DNA of 8,862 nt from an uncultured Chromatiaceae bacterium (GTDB taxonomy: Bacteria > Pseudomonadota > Gammaproteobacteria > Enterobacterales > Alteromonadaceae): positions 1 to 8,862 of the forward strand of contig CAMLNG010000128.1 of NCBI GenBank assembly GCA_946481195.1, read 5' to 3'. Made by a program: the position numbers and the translations under genes. Numbering within the stretch: the first letter of the stretch is position 1; each line of letters opens with the position of its first letter. The notes beneath the pieces are model-generated. The model was not told the origin of the DNA, made no database searches, and saw only the letters and a list, made by a program, of their open reading frames with translations. Positions 1 through 5,855 of the stretch are shown here, one piece after another.

Positions 1-837
1 GAAACTCAAAATGACAATACAACCACTGCGGCACCTGTGATAAACAGCAATGCGCCTGCTGTAACCAGCAAAAAGCCAAACCCGTTGGCGGTCATGGATT
101 TACAGCTCGCCCGATTAGCCGATTTGGTTTATCTGGATGGGCCACAGCTGGATTTGGAATTACAGACATTTTTACTCACCGGGCAATTACGTTCCGTCGG
201 CGATGATACGCAGTATCTGTATGCCCGCGGTGCGGATTATGATGTGCTGATTTGCCGCGGTACTGAAGGCAAACTGGCTGATATCCGCACCGATGCACAG
301 TGCCCGCTGATTAATTGGCCTTTGGGTAGTCACAGCAAAGCGCATCAGGGCTTCTGCACTCAGGCCGACGCTATTCTTGCGGATCTGCAACAACAACAGC
401 CGCAGGCAGGACTAGAGCGGCCGCTGTGGATCACCGGCCATAGTTTAGGCGGAGCTCTGGCCATTTTACTGGCATTTAAACTCAGTCTAAAACCCGGTAA
501 TAAACTCGCCGGTGTGGTGACTTTTGGCCAGCCTAAAGTTGGTGATGCGCAGTTAACACAAGCGATCACCCAGCAATTACTACCGTTCTACCGCCGCTAC
601 GTCAATCAACGCGATATAGTTCCCAAACTGCCGCCTCTGCCTGACTACCGGCATAGTGGCCAGTTGTATTATTTTGATGATTTGGACCAGCTGCAACTGA
701 ACCCACCACGCTGGCTGATGCTGTTGGATCAGGTTTTATGTGATGCAGACCAAGCCGAAGCTGCGCTGCGACAGCATCTGGATGATCACAAAATGAAAAA
801 CTATGTCAGTTTGCTGGCAAAACAAAGTCTGCGCTGA
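1..837 (+). CDS. Class 3 lipase family protein (alpha/beta hydrolase), 5' end outside window
   Basis: Predicted serine esterase/lipase of the fungal-lipase-like class 3 family, hydrolysing acyl esters; the substrate is unknown. The frame is open to base 1, so the start probably lies upstream. In-frame alternatives are GTG 37 and ATG 94, neither with a well-spaced ribosome site, and ATG 11 is out of frame. The first 30 or so residues are rich in T, A, P and N and look like a linker. The hydrolase follows: AHQGF (family xHxGF), the nucleophile elbow GHSLGGA with Ser encoded at 442-444, TFGQPKVGD, then NQRDIVPKLPP carrying the likely catalytic Asp, and DDHKMKNY near the C terminus carrying the likely catalytic His. 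All three triad elements are in the family order, so the enzyme looks intact. No signal peptide is visible in this part. It converges on the minus-strand zincin gene with only 4 nt between stops. Confidence 0.88.
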   Translation, partial: ETQNDNTTTAAPVINSNAPAVTSKKPNPLAVMDLQLARLADLVYLDGPQLDLELQTFLLTGQLRSVGDDTQYLYARGADYDVLICRGTEGKLADIRTDAQCPLINWPLGSHSKAHQGFCTQADAILADLQQQQPQAGLERPLWITGHSLGGALAILLAFKLSLKPGNKLAGVVTFGQPKVGDAQLTQAITQQLLPFYRRYVNQRDIVPKLPPLPDYRHSGQLYYFDDLDQLQLNPPRWLMLLDQVLCDADQAEAALRQHLDDHKMKNYVSLLAKQSLR

Positions 838-841
838 GGGG

Positions 842-1675
842 CTAAGCCGATTTGGTCAGCGCTTGTCCGAGACGCTGAAAATACTGCAGCCAGTGCACTG
901 CCAGCTGGCTGCTTTCGGTGGCGTCCGGATAGACTGCAGCACGTTTTTGTTGTTCGTCGTGCAGGACCCCTGCCGGGCCTTTGCGGTTTTGCCAGACAGT
1001 ACCACTGACCAAAAAACTGTTTTGCAGACTCTGACGCTGCAACATGTTTTCGAAAGCACGGGCACACAGCTCTTCCGGCAAGGCGTAGTACAAAGTGCCG
1101 CGGCTGCTGTCGGCAGCAGCGCTACGCTGAAAATAAGCTGATGGCTGTGCGCCGCAGGGCGCCAGCAGACAATTCGCAAAACCTGCAGCCAACAATTGAT
1201 TCAGCGGATGTGGCTGCACTTGCGCACCATGCAACCAGCTGCGGCTGGCAAAATCAGTGGGGTCGGCGCCTATACAAAACCGGCTGGCTATATAGTGATC
1301 AAAAGCATGAAACCACTCGTGCGCTAAAGAACCACCGCCGGCGTTTTTCGCCAGCGCCAGCAACCGCCCTTGTGGCTGGTAAAAAGCACAGGTGCCCGGC
1401 TCACCGCCAATACCAAAACTGAGCGCCAGCGAGCCATTCAGTGAAATCACCCGGGCTGGTACCTGCAACAACAACTGCAAATCCGACAGTGCATCAAAAA
1501 ACAAATTTGCTGCCAGCTGAGTTTCTGTTGCACTGACCCAGCGGCCGATTTTTATCCGGCGAAAATCAAAGATTTTGACAATATCACCAAAGCTGACGTC
1601 CGCGCCGGCGCGATGCTCGGGGCCATTGCGAAAATAGGGCCGCTGAATGCGCGGCACCGGCGCATGAGACTGCAT
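842..1675 (-). CDS. Stand-alone LPD1-like zincin metallopeptidase-fold protein
   Basis: A 277-residue protein resembling the LPD1 domain (large polyvalent protein-associated domain 1), and perhaps what databases call the CLCA_X family; both names are from memory. Landmarks in order: FDFRRIKIGRWVS (36-48), a helix with ETQLAANLFFDALSDL, ISLNGSLALSFG (77-88), and GSLAHEWFHAFDHY (115-128) containing the HExxH zinc motif (His119, Glu120, His123). About 80 residues later PEELCARAFE (200-209) probably supplies the third, glutamate ligand, as in gluzincins. This order matches what I recall of LPD1, where the domain sits inside much larger phage or conjugative-element proteins. There is no signal peptide, so it is probably cytoplasmic. 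It starts 5 nt after folM with no clear ribosome site of its own, suggesting translational coupling. Whether it is a peptidase, and on what substrate, is unknown. Confidence 0.8.
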   Translation of the reverse strand: MQSHAPVPRIQRPYFRNGPEHRAGADVSFGDIVKIFDFRRIKIGRWVSATETQLAANLFFDALSDLQLLLQVPARVISLNGSLALSFGIGGEPGTCAFYQPQGRLLALAKNAGGGSLAHEWFHAFDHYIASRFCIGADPTDFASRSWLHGAQVQPHPLNQLLAAGFANCLLAPCGAQPSAYFQRSAAADSSRGTLYYALPEELCARAFENMLQRQSLQNSFLVSGTVWQNRKGPAGVLHDEQQKRAAVYPDATESSQLAVHWLQYFQRLGQALTKSA

Positions 1676-1680
1676 GGAAA

Positions 1681-2445
1681 TTAAGGCAACTTCAGGTGTC
1701 GGCCGCCGTCCAGCGCCAATACACGCCCGGTGATGTAACGGCTTTGCAGCAGATACACAATACTTTGCAGCACTTCTGCCGGCCCCGGCTCAATTTCCAT
1801 CAGTGATTTCTTCAGTGTGAAAGCGCGGTATTCGGCGCTGTCGCCTTCATTAAACATCAGCAGTGCCGGTGCTATCGCGTTGACTTTGACCTTTGGTGCT
1901 AACTGGCGCGCCAATGACAACACCAGATTCTCCAGCGCCGCTTTCGAGGCCGCATAAGCCATATGGTTGCAGCTACCGGTATTCACGGCAAAATCACTGA
2001 TTGCGATAATGTCAGCTGGTTGTTCCTGCACAGTGCTGAATAAAGGCGCTAAGGCGCGACTGAGCAGATAAGGTAATTTGGTATGAATGCGAAACATGTC
2101 GTCAAACACGGCCGCGTCAGCGCGGAGCTGTTCCTGCAAAGTCGTACCTGTGACCGATTCACCGGCCCAACTGGACGCATTGTGGATCAGCGCCCGCAGC
2201 GGCAACTGATGTTGTTCACATAAAGTGCCGACCGCCCGCGCCAGCTCACTGACTTGCAGAACCAGATCGCTCTGCGGCTGGATATCCAGTGGCAAACAAA
2301 TCACTCCGGCCTGGCGCAACTGCTCCACCCCGGCTTTTGGCTGACGGTACGTCGCGATCACCTGATAGCCAGCCTGTTGCAGCCCCAAAGCACAATGTAA
2401 TCCGACCCGCTGCGCTGCGCCTGTGATTAAAACCATTCCCGACAT
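1681..2445 (-). CDS. folM: Dihydromonapterin reductase (short-chain dehydrogenase), FolM
   Basis: NADPH-dependent short-chain reductase of 254 residues that reduces dihydromonapterin to tetrahydromonapterin and, weakly, dihydrofolate; a cytoplasmic pterin enzyme. The nucleotide-binding motif is TGAAQRVG (8-15), where the Arg after TGxx is the pteridine-reductase/FolM variant that favours NADPH, instead of the usual TGxxxGIG. HNASSW (88-93) is the NAG-equivalent. The catalytic set is Ser150-Asp151, Tyr164 and Lys168 (YAASK). The C-terminal ALDGGRHLK (244-252) is characteristic of FolM. Length is close to the roughly 240 residues of E. coli FolM. The ATG is supported by GGAG at 2451-2454 with 5 nt spacing. 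The downstream zincin gene follows after 5 nt, so the two probably form an operon. Confidence 0.88.
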   Translation of the reverse strand: MSGMVLITGAAQRVGLHCALGLQQAGYQVIATYRQPKAGVEQLRQAGVICLPLDIQPQSDLVLQVSELARAVGTLCEQHQLPLRALIHNASSWAGESVTGTTLQEQLRADAAVFDDMFRIHTKLPYLLSRALAPLFSTVQEQPADIIAISDFAVNTGSCNHMAYAASKAALENLVLSLARQLAPKVKVNAIAPALLMFNEGDSAEYRAFTLKKSLMEIEPGPAEVLQSIVYLLQSRYITGRVLALDGGRHLKLP

Positions 2446-2472
2446 AGTTGCTCCAGTGCAGATTATTGCTCA

Positions 2473-2481
2473 ATTATGCCA
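2473..2481 (-). promoter_or_regulatory. Candidate extended -10 promoter for folM
   Basis: On the minus strand the bases read TGGCATAAT: an extended -10 TG followed by CATAAT, five of six matches to TATAAT. No good -35 is seen 16-18 nt upstream, which is tolerable for an extended -10 element. The implied transcript would start near 2466, giving a leader of about 20 nt that contains the GGAG ribosome site. Sequence inference only. Confidence 0.4.
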
Positions 2482-2607
2482 GATGTTAGCCCGCTCAGGC
2501 GAGGTAGCCGGCACACAACAGCGCGGCTTGTACGCAGTAGCGCCATAGTCCGATCAACCTGGGGCCATCAATCACAGATACTATGGCAATCAGATGTCGG
2601 CCAGACG

Positions 2608-2635
2608 AAAAAAAAGCGCCGGCGGCGCTTTTTTT
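2608..2635. terminator. Bidirectional Rho-independent terminator downstream of the HiPIP gene
   Basis: An A-tract of eight (2608-2615) leads into AGCGCC (2615-2620), a GGC loop, GGCGCT (2624-2629) and a T-tract of seven (2629-2635). The stem is GC-rich and flanked by complementary A and T runs, so it can terminate in both directions. It lies 17 nt after the HiPIP stop (minus strand). It insulates the HiPIP gene from folM, whose putative promoter is about 130 nt further along the minus strand. Confidence 0.85.
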
Positions 2636-2652
2636 CTGAGCAGAATTGGCGA

Positions 2653-2943
2653 TCAGGCCGCTTTCATCCAGCCGGCACACCAGCCGCCTTTTGCCACCAG
2701 CTTGCCACTGAAAATGGCGCAACCACCGGTGTCACCTTTGGCATCTTTGGCAAAATGCATACAGTTGCCACAGGTTTGGTCGGCTGTAGTTGATTTGGCG
2801 ACATATTTCATTGCCACAGCCATCGGGTCATCGGCTTTGACGGCTTCCTGCGCCACGGCATTGAGGCTGATGCCGCCCATGGTGACGCCAATTAAAGTAG
2901 CAGATGAGAGTTTTAAAAAGGAACGACGATCAAGTTGAGACAT
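2653..2943 (-). CDS. High-potential iron-sulfur protein (HiPIP), Tat-exported
   Basis: Small periplasmic [4Fe-4S] electron carrier of 96 residues, a family known to shuttle electrons between membrane complexes and oxidases or photosynthetic reaction centres. The N terminus carries a twin-arginine signal, DRRSFLK (5-11), then a hydrophobic stretch and a likely cleavage site after AVA (29-31), fitting export of the folded cofactor-bound protein. The cluster ligands are Cys58, Cys61, Cys75 and Cys89 (C-x2-C-x13-C-x13-C), the HiPIP pattern, with the aromatic C-terminal segment GGWCAGW. I chose ATG 2943 over an in-frame ATG at 3066 because AGGAG lies 6 nt before it (2950-2954) and the Tat signal then sits at the N terminus. 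It appears monocistronic, with a strong terminator 17 nt downstream. HiPIPs are typical of Chromatiaceae and relatives, which helps place the organism. Confidence 0.9.
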   Translation of the reverse strand: MSQLDRRSFLKLSSATLIGVTMGGISLNAVAQEAVKADDPMAVAMKYVAKSTTADQTCGNCMHFAKDAKGDTGGCAIFSGKLVAKGGWCAGWMKAA

Positions 2944-2966
2944 TGCTTGCTCCTGTTGCACGGTAG

Positions 2967-2994
2967 ATATCAAATTTTTGTTGTTTGCTGTCGA
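2967..2994 (-). promoter_or_regulatory. Weak candidate promoter for the HiPIP gene
   Basis: On the minus strand TCGACA (2989-2994; five of six to TTGACA) is followed after 16 nt by TGATAT (2967-2972; only three of six to TATAAT). The position would give a leader of about 18 nt that includes the AGGAG site. The -10 match is poor, so this is only a candidate. The rest of 2995-3138 shows no other element I can defend. Confidence 0.25.
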
Positions 2995-3134
2995 AAATTG
3001 TCTGGTAGAAACTTCAGCCCGGTTCTGTTTTGCGCACAGAAGCCAAGCATCACTGCTACGGTTCATATTGCAGTATGGATGATTTTGCCAGCTCTGCCCG
3101 TCGCAAATATTGATCCGGCGCAGTTTCTGCCGAG

Positions 3135-3163
3135 AAAAGCGCGGGAGCTGGACTCTCCCGTGC
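3135..3163 (-). terminator. Probable Rho-independent terminator of the hpd-VOC operon
   Basis: An inverted repeat pairs 3139-3147 with 3155-3163 around a 7-nt loop. Nine base pairs are possible, except that the position 3141/3161 pair is a mismatch on the minus-strand RNA. CGGGAG/CTCCCG forms the core. Read on the minus strand the hairpin is followed by TTTTCTCGG, a short U-run. It lies 48 nt beyond the VOC stop codon. On the plus strand no T-run follows, so it should act only on the minus strand. Confidence 0.6.
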
Positions 3164-3210
3164 GGTTAGCTGGCGTCAACGCCTGAAGCTGTGGTGTTGA
3201 ATAAAGTGAT

Positions 3211-3777
3211 TCAGCCTGGTTCGGTAAATTCCTGCTGATGCAACCAGGCGGCGAGTTTCGGCGCCTTTTTGGTCTGCGACCACTCTTCCAGCATTTGCCA
3301 CTTCACCGCATCCAGCTGTTGCAGCATAGCCGCTGTCGCGCTGACGCAAGTCAGCTCGATGCGATGACCATTGGGGTCAAAGAAATAAATCGAGCGGATA
3401 ATTTCGTGGTTAGTCGGCCCAACCACTGCTATACCACGTTGCTCCAGCTCAGATTTGGCCGCCAGCAACGCAGCTTCATCATCGACTTGCAGTGCAATAT
3501 GCTGCACCCATTCTGGTGTGTGTGGGTCTTTGCCCATACGTGGCGAGTTTGGCAACTCAAAAAACGCCAGAATATTGCCTTGCCCGGCGTCTAAAAATAC
3601 ATGCATATAAGGATCCGGCGCTTTGGTCGACGGCACCCGGTCTTCGGCGATGGCCAACATAAAATTCATACCAAGCACGTCATGATAAAATTGCACCGTT
3701 TCGCGGGCATCATGGCAACGGTAGGCGACATGATGGATTTGCCGGATATTGATGGAACTGCTCGAAGGTATTGTCAT
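3211..3777 (-). CDS. VOC (glyoxalase/dioxygenase fold) metalloprotein coupled to HPPD
   Basis: A 188-residue vicinal-oxygen-chelate protein with two beta-alpha-beta-beta-beta modules. Candidate metal ligands are in the order of glyoxalase I-like enzymes: His15 or His16 (IHHVAYRC), Glu74 (FFELP), His93 (VQHIALQV) and Glu141 (GHRIELTC). FYHDVLGM (30-37) is the usual helix after the first strand, and FFDPNGHRIEL (132-142) is the hallmark second-module motif. After about residue 145 there is a 40-residue charged, tryptophan-containing tail. Its ATG overlaps the HPPD stop in an ATGA (3774-3777), with GGGGG at 3783-3787 as a possible ribosome site, so translation is coupled to HPPD. A role in tyrosine or aromatic catabolism is inferred from this linkage. 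The reaction could be a dioxygenase, isomerase or lyase step; sequence alone does not say. Confidence 0.82.
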   Translation of the reverse strand: MTIPSSSSINIRQIHHVAYRCHDARETVQFYHDVLGMNFMLAIAEDRVPSTKAPDPYMHVFLDAGQGNILAFFELPNSPRMGKDPHTPEWVQHIALQVDDEAALLAAKSELEQRGIAVVGPTNHEIIRSIYFFDPNGHRIELTCVSATAAMLQQLDAVKWQMLEEWSQTKKAPKLAAWLHQQEFTEPG

Positions 3778-4808
3778 AACAACCCCCGTTTTTGCTGATC
3801 ACGTTCAATAGATTCAAACAAGGCCTGAAAATTACCTTCGCCAAAGCCAAGATTGTCAACACGCTGAATAATCTCAACAAAAATCGGCCCAAACAGGTTT
3901 TTGGTAAAAATTTGCAGCAGATAACCATCATCGTCGCCGTCGACCAACACTTGATGTTGCTGGATACGTTGTTTGTCTTCCCGTACCTGCGGTACCCGGG
4001 CAAAAGCCTGGGCGTAATAGTCGTCATGGATATCTAAAGTATCTATGACCTGATGATCCAGCTTGTCGAGTGAATCCAGAATGTTGTCGGTCAGAAAGGC
4101 AATGTGCTGCACGCCGGGGCCGTTATATTCCCGCAGGAATTCGTCGATTTGATTTCGGTCATCGCCTTTGCCTTCGTTGATTGGAATGCAGAAACTGCCA
4201 TCTGGTGAGCGCAGCGCATAAGACAACAATGCAGTTTGCTGACCTTTAATGTCGAAATAACGCACTTCAGTGAAACCAAACACATTTTTATAAAAATCAG
4301 CCCAGTGCTGCATCGTGCCTTTTACGACGTTGTTGGTCAGATGGTCGATGCAGCTGAAGCCCAGATCTTCGACGATAGCCGGTTTATCATGCGGCTCAAA
4401 ATCACGCTGATAAATCGAGTCGGCCACGCCATAACGGTCAATAAAATAAATCAGGCTATCGCCAATGCCATAAATCGCCGGATACGGCAGGTCAGTCAGC
4501 GCCGGATCTGCGCCGCGGGCACCGCGTTCCAGCGCAATACGCCGCGCCGCAACCGCATCATCAACCCGCCAGCCCATCGCGCAAATCGCCGGGCCATGTG
4601 TGCGGCTGAAGTTTGCCGAGAAACCGCTGCGCTCACGGTTCAACAAAATATGAATGTCGTTTTGCTGATAATAATCAATGGCTTTGCCTTTAAACTGCCG
4701 GGTTCTGGAAAAACCAAAGGCCTGAAAAATCTGGTGTAAATAGCTGCTGTCGGCTGCGGCAAATTCGGTAAATTCGATGCCCCGCAGGCCCAGTGGATTG
4801 TGCTGCAT
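3774..4808 (-). CDS. hpd: 4-hydroxyphenylpyruvate dioxygenase (HPPD)
   Basis: Fe(II) dioxygenase of tyrosine catabolism: 4-hydroxyphenylpyruvate + O2 to homogentisate + CO2, in the cytoplasm. At 344 residues it has the usual length of short bacterial HPPDs. Both VOC halves are present. The N-terminal half is catalytically degenerate, and the C-terminal half carries the facial triad His156 (CIDHLTNNV), His235 (GVQHIAFLT) and Glu312 (PIFVEIIQR). The C-terminal GEGNFQALFESIERDQ (323-338) is the family signature forming the lid over the active site. ATG 4808 has GAGG at 4814-4817 with 5 nt spacing. It is followed by the overlapping VOC gene and probably by the terminator at 3135-3163. No homogentisate dioxygenase or maleylacetoacetate isomerase gene is in the window. 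A perfect FNR-type box lies upstream. Confidence 0.96.
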   Translation of the reverse strand: MQHNPLGLRGIEFTEFAAADSSYLHQIFQAFGFSRTRQFKGKAIDYYQQNDIHILLNRERSGFSANFSRTHGPAICAMGWRVDDAVAARRIALERGARGADPALTDLPYPAIYGIGDSLIYFIDRYGVADSIYQRDFEPHDKPAIVEDLGFSCIDHLTNNVVKGTMQHWADFYKNVFGFTEVRYFDIKGQQTALLSYALRSPDGSFCIPINEGKGDDRNQIDEFLREYNGPGVQHIAFLTDNILDSLDKLDHQVIDTLDIHDDYYAQAFARVPQVREDKQRIQQHQVLVDGDDDGYLLQIFTKNLFGPIFVEIIQRVDNLGFGEGNFQALFESIERDQQKRGLL

Positions 4809-4853
4809 GTCCGCCTCTGAACGTGAATATATTGTAAATTAAATAACCACTTC

Positions 4854-4859
4854 ACGATA
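4854..4859 (-). promoter_or_regulatory. Tentative -10 for hpd, spaced to the FNR-like box
   Basis: The minus strand reads TATCGT here, four of six matches to TATAAT. With a start near 4847 the centre of the FNR-like box (4888.5) would fall at -41.5, the class II activator position. Closer to the gene, TACAAT (4831-4836) and TATATT (4826-4831) match the -10 consensus better, but no good -35 stands before them and the box would then be near -64.5 or further. I cannot choose between these by reading. Confidence 0.25.
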
Positions 4860-4881
4860 ACGGTCAGGCGCAGAGCTTTAA

Positions 4882-4895
4882 TTGATGTAGATCAA
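4882..4895. promoter_or_regulatory. FNR/EtrA/Anr-type operator upstream of hpd
   Basis: TTGATGTAGATCAA is a perfect match to the FNR consensus TTGAT-N4-ATCAA, all ten specified bases correct and palindromic. It lies in the intergenic region 74-87 nt upstream of the HPPD start, and about 105 nt beyond the stop of the solute-binding protein gene, so hpd is its most likely target. A CRP site would need TGTGA/TCACA half-sites, which are absent. The box directly abuts a terminator-like hairpin. Whether it activates or represses depends on the true transcription start. Confidence 0.6.
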
Positions 4896-4914
4896 AACCG
4901 GCACTGCGCCGGTT
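4893..4914 (-). terminator. Probable terminator of the solute-binding protein transcript
   Basis: AACCGGC (4896-4902) pairs perfectly with GCCGGTT (4908-4914) around a 5-nt loop. Read on the minus strand the stem ends in TTTT before GATC, a short U-run partly inside the stem. It lies 87 nt after the stop of the gene at 5001-5771 and upstream of hpd. The plus-strand side has AAAA instead, so a minus-strand terminator is the better reading. Confidence 0.5.
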
Positions 4915-4933
4915 AAAATGACAGGCAGGCTCT

Positions 4934-4963
4934 TGTCAGCATTTGCTGACAGAGCTTGTCAGC
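4934..4963. repeat. Three alternating copies of TGTCAGC (palindrome plus extra half)
   Basis: TGTCAGCATTTGCTGACA (4934-4951) is a perfect inverted repeat with 8-nt arms and a TT centre. A third copy, TGTCAGC, follows at 4957-4963, so the middle inverted copy (4945-4951) can pair with either neighbour. A shorter TGACA also occurs at 4919-4923. The cluster lies in the non-coding stretch between the solute-binding protein gene and hpd. It could be a protein operator or alternative RNA hairpins in the 3' untranslated region. No known regulator is recognised from it. Confidence 0.55.
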
Positions 4964-5000
4964 CTATAAGAAATACCACATTAAAAATCAATCTGTTACG

Positions 5001-5771
5001 TTATTTAACTTTATTGGCCCTCACTTCCGGCATGGCTTCGACAAAGAGTCTTGCGACTATGCGTTGGTATTCACCACTGCGTTTCATTTCATCAAGCGCC
5101 TGTTGCAGTGCATCTACCTGCGCCGGCGGCACGGCCAGATTCAATGCCAGATAGTTTTCACCTTTTGTTTCCAACTCCAGTACCGGTTCGACCAGATCCT
5201 CAGTCGCATTGTGTGCCGCCAACCAGGCCGGCATCACCAGTTCTGAGCCGATGATTAAATCCACTTTTCCCTGTAAAAATAGCGCGATAGGTGCAGATTT
5301 GGACGGGAAGTCCAACAGGTTTTTCCCCCGGACAAAGCCGTTTCGCAGCAAATACTCTTCATAAACGTCGCCGCGCGCCACTGCGATGCCAAATTGTTGG
5401 GCTTGCTGTAAATCTTGTGGATTGACCTGCGGTCGGCTTTTCAGCCGGTATAAAAAGGCTCTGGATGAAGCCAGGGGACCGACCCACTGAAATTTATTCT
5501 GCCGCTCCGGCGTACGCGATGTGGTGAACAGACCGCCTTGCGGATTCTGTAAGGCGTACTCATAAGCGCGCAGCCAGGGATACAACTGCATACTGCATTG
5601 CATATTGGTGATTTCGCACAGGCGATGAATAATCTCGGCGTTGATCCCGGTGATCCGATCGCCATCCTGATAGTTATAGGGGGGGAAATGTTCCGTCAGC
5701 AGCTGTAAAGTAGCGACAGCATGCAGTGGGCTTGTTATCAAAAACAGAACAGTGCACAAAAAACGACGCAT
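5001..5771 (-). CDS. Periplasmic solute-binding protein, family 3-like (amino acid type)
   Basis: A 256-residue protein of the bacterial extracellular solute-binding family 3 fold. An N-terminal signal peptide is clear (RR, then FLCTVLFLITSPLHAVA, cleavage near residues 18-20), with no lipobox. The first lobe has TEHFPPYNY (26-34) and GINAEIIHRL (42-51). PWLRAYEYA (65-73) and TTSRTPERQNKFQWVGPL (83-100) follow, where Arg86 or Arg90 would be expected to grip a carboxylate ligand. The second lobe has GKVDLIIG (168-175). ATG 5771 has GGTGA at 5778-5782 with 6 nt spacing. There is no permease or ATPase gene beside it, which is common for this compact type in Alteromonadales. The ligand is unknown. 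It follows the lactonase gene after 84 nt and may be read from the same transcript or its own promoter; no convincing promoter or terminator is seen in that gap. Confidence 0.8.
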   Translation of the reverse strand: MRRFLCTVLFLITSPLHAVATLQLLTEHFPPYNYQDGDRITGINAEIIHRLCEITNMQCSMQLYPWLRAYEYALQNPQGGLFTTSRTPERQNKFQWVGPLASSRAFLYRLKSRPQVNPQDLQQAQQFGIAVARGDVYEEYLLRNGFVRGKNLLDFPSKSAPIALFLQGKVDLIIGSELVMPAWLAAHNATEDLVEPVLELETKGENYLALNLAVPPAQVDALQQALDEMKRSGEYQRIVARLFVEAMPEVRANKVK

Positions 5772-5855
5772 GAGCGTTCACCGTGATAACTGCGGATCTG
5801 AACCTCAATATGCCAGAGTTTCTGCGCAAAAACCATGCAGAGTAAAGGCCCGTGT

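Noticed and set aside
803..1422. Plus-strand open frames at 803-1141 and 1141-1422
   Set aside because: They are antisense to the zincin gene and show no recognisable motif; the minus-strand frame has HExxH and family-like blocks throughout.
2495..2722. Minus-strand frame of 75 codons across the terminator
   Set aside because: It runs through the strong hairpin and overlaps the HiPIP end; there is no motif or ribosome site.
2944..3066. N-terminal extension of the HiPIP from an ATG at 3066
   Set aside because: It would bury the Tat signal about 46 residues inside the protein, whereas ATG 2943 has AGGAG at proper spacing and puts the twin arginines at the N terminus.
4236..4739. A 167-codon plus-strand frame
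   Set aside because: It is antisense to hpd, which is unmistakable, and its translation has no family features.
4833..4850. TyrR-type box in the hpd leader
   Set aside because: A TGTAAA half-site is present at 4833-4838, but the matching TTTACA after six bases is missing, so the palindrome fails.
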